DNA of 46,211 bases. Origin: Cacconaster sp964598495. GTDB lineage: Bacteria > Bacteroidota > Bacteroidia > Bacteroidales > UBA932. Every line of letters starts with the position of its first letter. Position 1 is the stretch's first letter. The stretch covers positions 1-46,211 of the forward strand of contig CAZRBY010000016.1 in assembly GCA_964598495.1 (NCBI GenBank). Direction: 5' to 3'. The notes under the pieces were generated by a model. It had not been told where the DNA came from. It made no database searches and saw nothing but the letters and a program-made list of their open reading frames with translations. This document shows positions 16,585-25,322 of this stretch, piece by piece. Both the position numbers and the translations under genes were made by a program.

Positions 16585-16592
16585 CAAATTTA
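16585..16592 (-). promoter_or_regulatory. -7 box of the rubredoxin gene
   Basis: TAAATTTG on the minus strand matches TAnnTTTG. No good TTTG is found at the proper -33 distance (the nearest is 30 nt away), so the promoter may be weak or regulated. Confidence 0.45.
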
Positions 16593-16648
16593 TATATTTT
16601 CCGGTGATTTTAAAATATTACGCAAATATATTAAACGGGAAAATGAGC

Positions 16649-17569
16649 TTATAATCCCCTCCCCCATAGATCTCTCGGATATACTCCCTTCTCAATGAGT
16701 TTGTTGAGCTTTTCTACCACGAAAGGCCTGTCCTCCTTGTAGGTCACGCCAAACCATTTGGCATCACATTCCAGTACCTTGAGAGAGGCATCACCCCTCT
16801 TTATTAGAAGATCTACTACGTAAGGAATGAAATACTCCGCTTTGAGATTGGTTTTTGTGCTCTCAGAATCGAGGAATGTTTTGAACATCTCATCCGAGTA
16901 GGCGAAATATTCCGGAGTAAAGCCCCAGAAATTCATGGAGACAAAAGTATCTGCCGCCAGAGGATAGTCCTTGCCATCCTCACTATAACAGATCTCAGAC
17001 TCTTTACGCTGGATGGAAGTGCGCTCGATGACACTTACAAGATTGCAGTCGGCATCGGTAACACAAATTCCGCGTGACACTGTTCCAAACTCGGAAAGAG
17101 TGTTTTCAAGGTGATAACCTACCATAGCGTATTTGCCTCTTGTACCGGCTATACGTCGAAGGTAGTCCGCCATTATCTGAAAACTCTCCTTACCGTAGAA
17201 ATCATCGGCATTGATCACGGCAAAAGGCTCTTTGATAACCCCTTTCCCCATCATCACCGCATGATTTGTTCCCCAGGGCTTTACCCTGCCTTCCGGGACT
17301 GCATAGCCTTCGGGCAGATATTCCAGCTCCTGAAAAACAAACTCCACCTCAATTTTTCCTCCAAATCTTTCGGGTGAGAAAATTGCCTTGAACTCATCGG
17401 CAAAGGAGTGCCTTATAACAAATACGACCTTGGCGAAGCCGGCTCTTATCGCATCATAAATTGAATAATCGATAATAGTCTCGCCGCAGGGGCCGAGTCC
17501 GTCCATCTGTTTTAGAGAACCGTATCGCGAGCCCATACCGGCCGCAAGTATCAGAAGTGTCGGTTTCAT
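16649..17569 (-). CDS. Sugar nucleotidyltransferase (NTP_transferase family)
   Basis: A cytosolic protein of 306 residues with the GT-A-like fold of sugar-1-phosphate nucleotidyltransferases. The N-terminal LILAAGMGSRYGSLKQM is the NTP-binding loop, and NADDFYG (about 110-116) supplies the metal-binding aspartate. ATG 17569 was chosen because the sequence before it has no family similarity. The gene starts 16 bp after the susA stop and is the last gene of the starch operon, which suggests that it activates glucose-1-phosphate or a related sugar phosphate from starch breakdown. The exact nucleotide and sugar are unknown. Confidence 0.82.
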   Translation of the reverse strand: MKPTLLILAAGMGSRYGSLKQMDGLGPCGETIIDYSIYDAIRAGFAKVVFVIRHSFADEFKAIFSPERFGGKIEVEFVFQELEYLPEGYAVPEGRVKPWGTNHAVMMGKGVIKEPFAVINADDFYGKESFQIMADYLRRIAGTRGKYAMVGYHLENTLSEFGTVSRGICVTDADCNLVSVIERTSIQRKESEICYSEDGKDYPLAADTFVSMNFWGFTPEYFAYSDEMFKTFLDSESTKTNLKAEYFIPYVVDLLIKRGDASLKVLECDAKWFGVTYKEDRPFVVEKLNKLIEKGVYPRDLWGRGL

Positions 17570-17585
17570 AGTGAAATATCTCTGT

Positions 17586-19451
17586 TTATTTGAACTCAAA
17601 TATTGCTGCACTCTGTCCGGGTACCATCACATAACTATTTTTTAGGATAGTCTCTCCGGTGATGACATTTCGGACAGAAGACGCAAATTTAGAAGATATT
17701 TCCTGATATTTGTTCCAATCAACACTATAATTGCTCTTTCCGTTGTTGATTACAACCATCACGGCCTCTTTTTTAACATATCTGAAATAGACATAGACAT
17801 TGTCGTTTTCCGGACGATAATGGAGCAGTGAGCCTTGTGTAACGGCTTTTGAACCCTTTCTCCAATTCATTAAACGGGAGGTGTAATCAAACAGATCCCT
17901 CTGGGCGGCACTCCTCCCCCTACGTTCAAAAAGATTGATGCGGTCGTGCTTCCAACCACCGGGAAAATCGATCCTCTCCTGCGAGTGGCCGGTTGTCCCA
18001 TCCTCACTCACAAATCCGAGCTCATCTCCATAGTAGAGCTGCGGCACTCCGCGCATTGTTGCCAAAAGAGCCATCACCATCTTCTGCTTGGCAAAATCCC
18101 CTTTTAGGTCATGCGCCAAACGCTGTGTATCATGATTATTGGCAAAAATTAGAATATTCGAAGGATTCTCATAAACAAAGTCAAGCGAAAGGGAATTGTA
18201 AACTCTGATGATACCTTCGCCCCAGAAAGGAGTGTCGGAATCGTCGGAAAAGCCCGCTATGATGGCATCCCTCAAGGGAAAGTCCATAATCGAGGGAAGA
18301 TTTGAATTGTAACCGTCATGTTGCTTGACTCCCTCCCAATAGGAACATGAAAGAGGATCTCCATACCAGCATTCTCCAACAATGTTCATTTTAGGATATT
18401 CCCTGAGGATGTTCTTCACCCATTTGGACATGGCAGCCTGATCGGAATAGGGGAAGGTATCCACACGGATACCGCCTAGACCGGCATATTCCACCCACCA
18501 TACGGCCATCTGAGTAAAATAATTCAGAACGAAAGGGTGCTCCAGATTCATGTCAGGCATAGTGGTATCAAACCAGCCCTTGATACAGGCATCCTTGTCA
18601 TACTTGGAGGCATATGGATCATAATGAGTCGAAAGAGCAAAGGATGAGGGGGTGTAAGAGGGATACATGTGCACCCAGCCGTCGAAGGGGAGATCGTCCA
18701 TCCACCAGTGTGCAAGTCCGCAGTGGTTAGGGACCATATCCATTATTACCTTGATTTCCTTTTCCGCAGCCTTTTTCACAAAATCCTTATAAAGTGCGTT
18801 AGTACCAAATCTCGGGTCTATGCGGTAATAATCGGCACAAGCATAGCCGTGATAAGAGTACTCCTTTTCGTTGTCAAATAGCATCGGAGTAGACCAGATG
18901 GCCGTTACTCCAAGTTCGGCAATATAGTCCAGATGTTTGATGATACCCAGGATATCACCTCCGTGGCGTCCTTCGGGCAGTGAGCGATCACATTTCTCGA
19001 TCGCCTCTTCTACCGAATCGTTTGAAGAGTCGCCATTGGCGAAACGATCCGGCATCAGCAGATAGACTACATCCTGCGGACCGAAGGAGGCGCGTTGAGC
19101 GGAACCTTTTTCGCGACTGTGAAGGGTATACTCAAACCTTATGGAGTCTTTATTGGGGGTAACAAGAATAAAATGATACCCGGCAGCACGAGTCTTCGCC
19201 CCTATCTTGATATCCGCAAAGATATAGTTGGGACTGTCGCCGTTATGGATTTTACCTACGGAAACTCCCCGTTTGGCATCTTCGGGAGCAAGAATCAGGG
19301 TGGAACCGCGGATGTTTTCACCCTTGATTAGCAACTGGAGGTCGGTTTTCATTCCCACCCACCAACAAGGCGGCTCCACGCGCTCGATTTCCCGTGCAAA
19401 TCCGGCTGCACTGACCAACAGTAGGAATACGAATGCTGTTATCTTGCGCAT
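17586..19451 (-). CDS. susA: SusA-like neopullulanase / cyclomaltodextrinase (GH13)
   Basis: A periplasmic enzyme of 621 residues that hydrolyses alpha-1,4 bonds in maltooligosaccharides and pullulan-like fragments. It has a signal peptide (MRKITAFVFLLLVSAAGFA), an N-terminal beta-sandwich as in cyclomaltodextrinases (about 22-120), and the GH13 barrel. The four GH13 regions are DMVPNH, GGIRVDTFPY (nucleophile Asp about 331), IVGECW (acid/base Glu about 360) and FANNHDT. HGYACADYYRIDPRFG is typical of SusA. The length is very near that of B. thetaiotaomicron SusA. It follows the Cys-tail amylase by 3 bp and precedes the nucleotidyltransferase by 16 bp, near the end of the operon rather than at its start. 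Confidence 0.9.
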   Translation of the reverse strand: MRKITAFVFLLLVSAAGFAREIERVEPPCWWVGMKTDLQLLIKGENIRGSTLILAPEDAKRGVSVGKIHNGDSPNYIFADIKIGAKTRAAGYHFILVTPNKDSIRFEYTLHSREKGSAQRASFGPQDVVYLLMPDRFANGDSSNDSVEEAIEKCDRSLPEGRHGGDILGIIKHLDYIAELGVTAIWSTPMLFDNEKEYSYHGYACADYYRIDPRFGTNALYKDFVKKAAEKEIKVIMDMVPNHCGLAHWWMDDLPFDGWVHMYPSYTPSSFALSTHYDPYASKYDKDACIKGWFDTTMPDMNLEHPFVLNYFTQMAVWWVEYAGLGGIRVDTFPYSDQAAMSKWVKNILREYPKMNIVGECWYGDPLSCSYWEGVKQHDGYNSNLPSIMDFPLRDAIIAGFSDDSDTPFWGEGIIRVYNSLSLDFVYENPSNILIFANNHDTQRLAHDLKGDFAKQKMVMALLATMRGVPQLYYGDELGFVSEDGTTGHSQERIDFPGGWKHDRINLFERRGRSAAQRDLFDYTSRLMNWRKGSKAVTQGSLLHYRPENDNVYVYFRYVKKEAVMVVINNGKSNYSVDWNKYQEISSKFASSVRNVITGETILKNSYVMVPGQSAAIFEFK

Positions 19452-19454
19452 AGG

Positions 19455-20984
19455 CTATTTATCAGTGGTTTCTACTTCGGTTTTTGCCTTTGACTTAACA
19501 GTCTTATCACAGTGATCACATTGTTGTTCACACTTGTTACCGTCTTCACACTTATGACCGTCTTTACACTTATGACCGTCTTTAGACTTATTACAATCAT
19601 GACTCTTGCCACACTGATCACATTCGTGACTCTCATCACATTCATCGCAAGTGCCGAAGCATTCGCCTATGCTGAAAATGATATGATATCCGTAAGGAGG
19701 CAGTGTGAACTCGGAGTCACGTGTTACAAGATGGTTGTCAACATTGAATGTTACTGTCTGATCGGAAAAGTTGAACATTGCGAGACAAAGGTCACCTTCG
19801 GCCTCCCTCTCGAAAACAAATATCTCCTGAGGTCTGTCTGAGGGCAGAATGGCCATCACTCCACCCCAAGGTTGCGCCCAGAGGCAGGCGTGTTTGTCGC
19901 GCATGGCAATCAGTTCCCTATAAAAATCAGCCATGTTATTTTGGTCGGCTTCCCAGTCGATAAGATCTTTCTCGAAAAATTCGAGACGTTTGTCAAGACC
20001 CGCCTCCTGGCCGCTGTAAATCAACGGCATTCCGGGAACTACAAAAGAGAGAACTGCAAACTGTCTGACAGCAGGGCCATACATTTCAGTGTCGGTACCG
20101 TACCAGGAATTCTGGTCATGGTTGGTAGTAAAGTTCATCGGAATCGTATTGGAAGGCATTCCGCTCCTGTTTTGATAATTTACATAGAAATTGGCTATGG
20201 AGTCCGCATCAATCTTTCCTTCCGCCAGAGCATACCAATTATGCATCTGATCCCAGGTATAATAGGCGTTGAATGCATCGTACTGCAATTCTGCTTTTTC
20301 AGCCTCGGCAAGCATGAAAAGATCGGGATTGATCTCTTTGAGGCGCACAACCGCATCATTCCAGAAATCGGTGGGAACCTCAGCTGCCACGTCACAGCGG
20401 AAGCCGTCAACTCCCAGTTCGATCCAATATTTCATTGAAGCAATCATCTCCTCTCTCAAATCCGGATTTTCGTAATTGAGGCGAGCGATGTCAGTCCAGT
20501 CATACTGAACCGCAAGATTGCCGAGAGAGTCCTTGTAATACCAATCACTGTGCTCTACAGTCCATTTTGCATCTCTCGAAGTATGGTTTGCAACCCAATC
20601 GAGGATTACTTTGAATCCCCTTTGGTGGGCAGATTCGAGAAGATGTCTGAAGTCCTCAATCGTGCCGAATTCCGGATTGACCTCGCAATAATTCTTTATC
20701 GAATAATAACTGCCGAGAGTTCCTTTACGGCCATCTTCACCTATGGGATGGATCGGCATAAGCCAAAGAACATCGACACCTATCTGCTGAAGACGGTCAA
20801 GATGCTGTTCAAATGCCGCAAATGTGCCTTCAGGAGTGTACTGGCGGATGTTGACTTCATATATGACGGCATCCTTCACCCATTCAGGATGCTCAATGTT
20901 GGAAAAATTGCCTTCCGGCCGGGCGGATTTGCAACCAAACAACACAAAGGTTGCAACGATCAATAATAATAGATTTCGTTTCAT
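19455..20984 (-). CDS. GH13 alpha-amylase lipoprotein with a Cys/His-rich C-terminal tail
   Basis: An exported alpha-glucan hydrolase of 509 residues. The lipobox LFGC gives lipidated Cys18. The GH13 barrel occupies about 35-340 with regions DWVANH, DGFRCDVAAE, LAEAEK and TTNHDQ; a C-terminal beta domain (about 350-437) follows. After residue 437, where related enzymes would stop, come about 70 residues with 11 Cys and 5 His, arranged as CDECDESHECDQC, KDGHKC, KDGHKC, EDGNKC, CDHC, and a Lys/Glu-rich end. The tail contains an 18-bp repeat at 19531-19590. It could bind metal or form disulfides; nothing similar is known to me in Sus enzymes. The gene lies between two other GH13 genes with short gaps (12 and 3 bp). 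Confidence 0.9.
   Translation of the reverse strand: MKRNLLLLIVATFVLFGCKSARPEGNFSNIEHPEWVKDAVIYEVNIRQYTPEGTFAAFEQHLDRLQQIGVDVLWLMPIHPIGEDGRKGTLGSYYSIKNYCEVNPEFGTIEDFRHLLESAHQRGFKVILDWVANHTSRDAKWTVEHSDWYYKDSLGNLAVQYDWTDIARLNYENPDLREEMIASMKYWIELGVDGFRCDVAAEVPTDFWNDAVVRLKEINPDLFMLAEAEKAELQYDAFNAYYTWDQMHNWYALAEGKIDADSIANFYVNYQNRSGMPSNTIPMNFTTNHDQNSWYGTDTEMYGPAVRQFAVLSFVVPGMPLIYSGQEAGLDKRLEFFEKDLIDWEADQNNMADFYRELIAMRDKHACLWAQPWGGVMAILPSDRPQEIFVFEREAEGDLCLAMFNFSDQTVTFNVDNHLVTRDSEFTLPPYGYHIIFSIGECFGTCDECDESHECDQCGKSHDCNKSKDGHKCKDGHKCEDGNKCEQQCDHCDKTVKSKAKTEVETTDK
19531..19590 (-). repeat. 18-bp repeat coding for C-x-D-G-H-K units in the amylase tail
   Basis: Three to three and a half degenerate copies of an 18-bp unit whose core is CACTTATGACCGTCTTTA (plus strand), encoding DGHKCK, DGHKCE and DGNKCE. 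Two adjacent copies are identical over 16 bases. The tail seems to have grown by tandem duplication. Confidence 0.8.
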
Positions 20985-20996
20985 AGGTAGTATATT

Positions 20997-23081
20997 TTAT
21001 TTATTTGTTTCGATGATAAGATGAGAATAGGGTTCGAGCTTCACATTGACAATGGAAGAACCGTTGTATTCGAGCCCGAAGGGCAATGAAACTGAAACCT
21101 CGCGTGAATCGGCAGATTTGTTAAGGAATGTAATGACTGCCTCACCCATATATGAGCGCATGAAAGCAAAAATGTCATTTTCAGCTGCAAGCCGGAAATA
21201 ATCCCCATACATCAGGGGCATCGAAGAGCGACGCAGGTGCGTCAGTTCCTTCACTGCATCCGCCACTTGTTGCTCATAACTGCTGTAGCCCTCAAACTCC
21301 ATCCAGCGACGATTGTCGGGATCATTGGCACCAGGCTGACCGTACTCATCTCCATAATAGATACAAGGTACTCCGGGGAGAGTCAAATTGAGCGCATGCA
21401 GCATAGCCAACTTACGATAAGCCATAGTATCGCTCACAACGATATTGCGTTTCCATCCTGCGAGCTTCTGGTCCTCATCGTGCTTCACATCACCAGATGC
21501 AAGTGATACATACCTCGAACGGTCGTGATTACCGGAGATGTAACCCATCAGGTTGTGGTAACCATAGACATCCAGATTGGCATCTATGCAACCGGCAAGA
21601 GACTCAAAAGAACCCTCCGGACGTGTCGTAGCCCAGATATAGGTATCATAGACATTGAAATCAAACTGGCCGTCGAGCATACCCGGCTTAACATATAAGG
21701 AAATCAGCGATAGCGAACCATAGGTCTCCCCTATCTGGTAGAGACTCTTTTCAGGCAGCGAGTCGAGAATCTTCCTGGTCAAAAGGCGCCAGTAACCCTC
21801 CGGAATATGCTTGGTGGCATCATGCCTGTAACCGTCAAAATCATAATTCTGCATCCAGAAAAGTGCGGTATCCGAAAGCTGACGGCAGATCTCCTCTCTC
21901 TCAAGGTCCAGAGAAGGTATATGGTCATCAAACCAGGTAGTGAGACGGAATTCATCCCAGAGTTCTCGGTTCTTGCGACCGTCGGGAGTATAAGAAGGAG
22001 TAGTCCAATCGGGATGCGCCTTGAGAGTGGGGCTCTCGATGTGCATATGGTTGGAGACATAGTCGAGTATTACATTCATATCGGCTGCGTGGGCCTCAGC
22101 CAACAGTTCGTTGAGCTCTTCGTCAGTACCGAAGCGAGTGTCGATACGGGTGGCGAAGATAGGCCAGTAGCCGTGATATCCACTGAATTCAGTACCGGGA
22201 TCAGGTGTATAGCCCCAGGCGTCATAAGGATTCTGGGTAATCGGTGAGAGCCAGATGGTGTTGATGCCCAGATCATGGAAATAACCATCCTTTATCTTAG
22301 CAGTTACTCCTGCCAGATCACCGCCCCAATAGTCCACCTTGGGGTGCACCAGCGAGGAGTCGCCAATACTCCAATCATTATCATTGTTACCATTGACAAA
22401 ACGATCAATGAGCAAAGAATAGAGAATTTGCGTGTGTTTATCGGTGCGCTTGAGTTGCGCCGGATCTCTAATGACCTTACCAAACTCAAGAGGCACAAGA
22501 ATATCGTTCCCAACTCCGAAGGCATTGGCGGTAAAAGCCTGAATGTGTGAACGCTCCACTTTGCGTGCCGCTCTAGGGGCTCTTACTCTCACCAGAGAGT
22601 CACTAAGCAGGTCAAAATGGCGACCTCGTTCGAGAATGCGACCCTCCCATAAGATAACAAGCTGCTGCATTCCCCCCTCTATTTTAATTAAAAAATCTTT
22701 ACCGGAGCTGCCGGCAGGGAAGGTTGACATCTTTGGAGCCTTACTTTTATCCGCTCCTTCAAGCTTCGCGGGTATAGCATTTTTGACAAGCAAGGGACAG
22801 AATTTATCAATTCCATCTACTGTATCATAACACTCATACATCACAAGGAAAGGGGCCTCGGCAGAGGTCATGATGGTGAGAGTGTCCATATCGTTCATTT
22901 GCGGGAAATAATCCCTGAGAATAACGACGGTTGTATCCTGTTCAACTATGCAGGGGGTTATATTGCCCAGATGATCGGCATAGTCAAACGAAAACTCTTT
23001 TTGTGAACAACCGCTTAAGAGGCTTATGGCCGGTATTAGAGCCAGCGCCATTTGGCGAAGAGTTAAGGTTTTAGGTTTCAT
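20997..23081 (-). CDS. GH13 alpha-amylase family lipoprotein with N-terminal extension
   Basis: An exported enzyme of 694 residues, lipidated at Cys25 (LLSGC). Residues 30-215 form an N-terminal region with beta-sandwich character (NITPCIVEQDTTVVIL, VILWEGRILERGRHFDLL), and the GH13 barrel follows from about 220 (ILYSLLIDRFVNGN). The catalytic regions are LDYVSNH, DGYRHDATKH, IGETYG and ISGNHDR, all intact. GYHGYWPIFATRIDTRFGT is characteristic of cyclomaltodextrinase-like GH13 proteins. It lies 10 bp after susG and 12 bp before the Cys-tail amylase in the starch operon. It likely acts on maltooligosaccharides; whether it faces the periplasm or the outside cannot be told. Confidence 0.88.
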   Translation of the reverse strand: MKPKTLTLRQMALALIPAISLLSGCSQKEFSFDYADHLGNITPCIVEQDTTVVILRDYFPQMNDMDTLTIMTSAEAPFLVMYECYDTVDGIDKFCPLLVKNAIPAKLEGADKSKAPKMSTFPAGSSGKDFLIKIEGGMQQLVILWEGRILERGRHFDLLSDSLVRVRAPRAARKVERSHIQAFTANAFGVGNDILVPLEFGKVIRDPAQLKRTDKHTQILYSLLIDRFVNGNNDNDWSIGDSSLVHPKVDYWGGDLAGVTAKIKDGYFHDLGINTIWLSPITQNPYDAWGYTPDPGTEFSGYHGYWPIFATRIDTRFGTDEELNELLAEAHAADMNVILDYVSNHMHIESPTLKAHPDWTTPSYTPDGRKNRELWDEFRLTTWFDDHIPSLDLEREEICRQLSDTALFWMQNYDFDGYRHDATKHIPEGYWRLLTRKILDSLPEKSLYQIGETYGSLSLISLYVKPGMLDGQFDFNVYDTYIWATTRPEGSFESLAGCIDANLDVYGYHNLMGYISGNHDRSRYVSLASGDVKHDEDQKLAGWKRNIVVSDTMAYRKLAMLHALNLTLPGVPCIYYGDEYGQPGANDPDNRRWMEFEGYSSYEQQVADAVKELTHLRRSSMPLMYGDYFRLAAENDIFAFMRSYMGEAVITFLNKSADSREVSVSLPFGLEYNGSSIVNVKLEPYSHLIIETNK

Positions 23082-23091
23082 ATAGTGAAAT

Positions 23092-25140
23092 TTAAAGTTC
23101 GAAAATTGCTGATGAGTATCCTTCCATTTTCAACCGGAAGTGCTCTTTTTCTTTCTTACTCTGAACTCTTCCATTTATGAAGAGGGGTTTGGCGAGCGAT
23201 TCGCTGAGGGAAATCGTCACCTCGCCCTGGCCAAGATTATGGAGTACGAGGAGTTTTTGGCTCGCTTCTGTCATATACCATGCGGCCACTTGGGAGTAGA
23301 TACCGCCGGTCTGGGGGTTGATTACGGGATGACGTTCCATCTTTCCTTTGGCAAGTGCCGGGCAAGAGTTACGGAGTTTGCCCAGATGACGATACATAGT
23401 CAAAATAGAGGCAGCATCAGCCTCTTGGGACACGACGCTACCTACCGTAGCCCCTACTGCGGGGTCAATTTTATCAGTATAGGAGGTGACATATCTATCG
23501 CCCCAATACATCGGGGTGCGAACATACTCGTCTCCGCCATCTTTTTTGCCGGTATAACCCAGTTCCTCGCCATAATAAATGTATGGAGAACCCTGAGAAG
23601 AGAGCAGCATTGCTCCGGCGAGTTTGGCCTTGGAAAGTGAGCCTCCAAGCTCGCTGCGAGCTCTATGTTCGTCATGATTGGAGAGTTTTGTAGCTGCAAT
23701 GAAGTCGCTGCGTTGACTCCTGTAGGCTTCGTGACTACTGATTGTACCGTCAGCAAATCCAAGGCCGTTGCCTTGATTAATGGCAGAGCTCATACGCCAC
23801 CAGAATGAGAAGTCAAATAGGGCCGGAAGTCCCTTGTAGTAAGGTGCTACCTTATCCCAATCGGAAAAGACCTCTCCCACCATATAGATATCTCTGCCGT
23901 TTTTCACCTTGAAATGTGCATTTGCGGCATCGTAGAATTTTTTGAGGAATTGTGGATTCTCGTCGGAGTTTTCGTTATGATAGATATGCTTTACCGCATC
24001 GAGACGGAAGCCGTCAATGCCGGCATCTATCCACCCCCGCGCAGCATCCATCATTGCCATGAATGCCGGAGAAAACTCAGCAGTAGCAACCGGACCGTAA
24101 TTCAGATCGGCAAACCAGTCCGTCCAGAAATGAGAATGATAGTAATACATTTTGGCTCCCGGGAGAGTCAAGTTCATTATGTTGTCATTACTTGAGTTAT
24201 CGGTATAGATAGTGAATGGCACATCAAACGCCAACTGGGCAGATGTCCCCTTCTTTGCGCCATATTTTGTACCAAGGGGCCAGGACGATGAGTTTGAAGT
24301 CCTTATAAGAAAACCCCAGCTGGAGTCGAAAGAGACTGTCAATTCATATATACCATTGCCTTTAGAATAGAATTTCTTGCAAAAACCAAGACCGAAATAG
24401 ATATATTTTGCCCCTTCGGTGGATTGATCGGGATTGTCGGCATCGGGTGTGTCTCCATCGGATATCGTCACGGTCGGGGCATTGCCGTTACTCCAATCGA
24501 GAGTGAATTTATATATGCCTGAAGGCATTGTACCTGTAGAAAACCACTGTCCGCTATCGTATCCGCCTACACCTTCAGTTGCAATCATAGGAATTTTACC
24601 GGCAGCTATATCCTTTTGCGGGTCCTCGGAAAAGATGTAAAAATCCCTGTACATATTCAGCGAAGAGACAGAGGTAGTGGCTGTTTTAAACCATATATGA
24701 TTGACGCCGGTATGATTGATCACATAGTCGAGATAGATTCGGATATTGCGTTTGTGAGCCTCATTGACCAATTGTTTGAAGTCAGCCATCGTACCGAAAC
24801 GTGGATTGATTGCTCCATATTCTTCTACATCGTAACCGTGATAAGAAGCGCTCGGATGTATGGGCGAAAGCCAAATTGCCGAGGCACCAAGTGACTGAAT
24901 GTAGTCCAACTTGTCCGTTATCCCACGGAAATCGCCCCATCCGTCGCCGTCGGAATCTGCAAAACTGTAAACCAGCAGCTGGTAGGTGATATCTCCCCGC
25001 TTAATTCCATCCCACTGGGGAGGAAATGAGACCACATCCTTAAATTCCGCTATCTCCGGATTTACGGATGTGTTGCAGGAGGAGCCTGTGGTAAAAAGAG
25101 TAAAGGCAAACGCCAGTAACAATATGATAATTCTTCTCAT
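23092..25140 (-). CDS. susG: SusG-like surface alpha-amylase
   Basis: The outer-surface amylase that makes the first cuts in starch. It has 682 residues (B. thetaiotaomicron SusG 692) and a lipobox ending in SSC (Cys22). The GH13 regions are LDYVINH, DGFRLDAVKH followed by IYHNENSDENP, YMVGEVF and LSNHDEH. Between about residues 190 and 335 the B domain is enlarged by a module with GQWFSTGTMPSGIYKFTLDWSNG, in the place where SusG carries its CBM58 starch-binding domain. A terminator-like hairpin (25273-25303) precedes the gene, so it and the three GH13 genes behind it may be expressed at a lower level than susCDEF. Confidence 0.93.
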   Translation of the reverse strand: MRRIIILLLAFAFTLFTTGSSCNTSVNPEIAEFKDVVSFPPQWDGIKRGDITYQLLVYSFADSDGDGWGDFRGITDKLDYIQSLGASAIWLSPIHPSASYHGYDVEEYGAINPRFGTMADFKQLVNEAHKRNIRIYLDYVINHTGVNHIWFKTATTSVSSLNMYRDFYIFSEDPQKDIAAGKIPMIATEGVGGYDSGQWFSTGTMPSGIYKFTLDWSNGNAPTVTISDGDTPDADNPDQSTEGAKYIYFGLGFCKKFYSKGNGIYELTVSFDSSWGFLIRTSNSSSWPLGTKYGAKKGTSAQLAFDVPFTIYTDNSSNDNIMNLTLPGAKMYYYHSHFWTDWFADLNYGPVATAEFSPAFMAMMDAARGWIDAGIDGFRLDAVKHIYHNENSDENPQFLKKFYDAANAHFKVKNGRDIYMVGEVFSDWDKVAPYYKGLPALFDFSFWWRMSSAINQGNGLGFADGTISSHEAYRSQRSDFIAATKLSNHDEHRARSELGGSLSKAKLAGAMLLSSQGSPYIYYGEELGYTGKKDGGDEYVRTPMYWGDRYVTSYTDKIDPAVGATVGSVVSQEADAASILTMYRHLGKLRNSCPALAKGKMERHPVINPQTGGIYSQVAAWYMTEASQKLLVLHNLGQGEVTISLSESLAKPLFINGRVQSKKEKEHFRLKMEGYSSAIFEL

Positions 25141-25272
25141 CTTATGTTGCTTTCCATTTATTAAGGCACAATGTCGTTAATTGCTTTGCGACAGCTTTTG
25201 GCTATCAAAATGGTGACATTTTATTATTTATATAATATGAACCTTAAAGTTAATAATTCTATGTTAACAAAC

Positions 25273-25303
25273 AAAAATGCGCCGCATATAGCGACGCATT
25301 TTT
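25273..25303 (-). terminator. Intrinsic terminator or attenuator between susF and susG
   Basis: AAAAATGCG (25273-25281) pairs with CGCATTTTT (25295-25303) around a 13-nt loop. On the minus strand the stem ends in CGCATTTTTGTTTGTT. It stands 20 bp after the susF-type stop and 133 bp before susG. No TAnnTTTG box is visible between it and susG. Confidence 0.75.
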
Positions 25304-25322
25304 TTGTTCACGGATTCAGGTG

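Noticed and set aside
19512..19841. Open frame on the plus strand across the Cys-rich amylase tail (repetitive T-rich protein)
   Set aside because: It is the antisense shadow of the repeat-coding tail; its repeats (TVFTLMTVFTLM) follow from the 18-bp repeat of the real gene.
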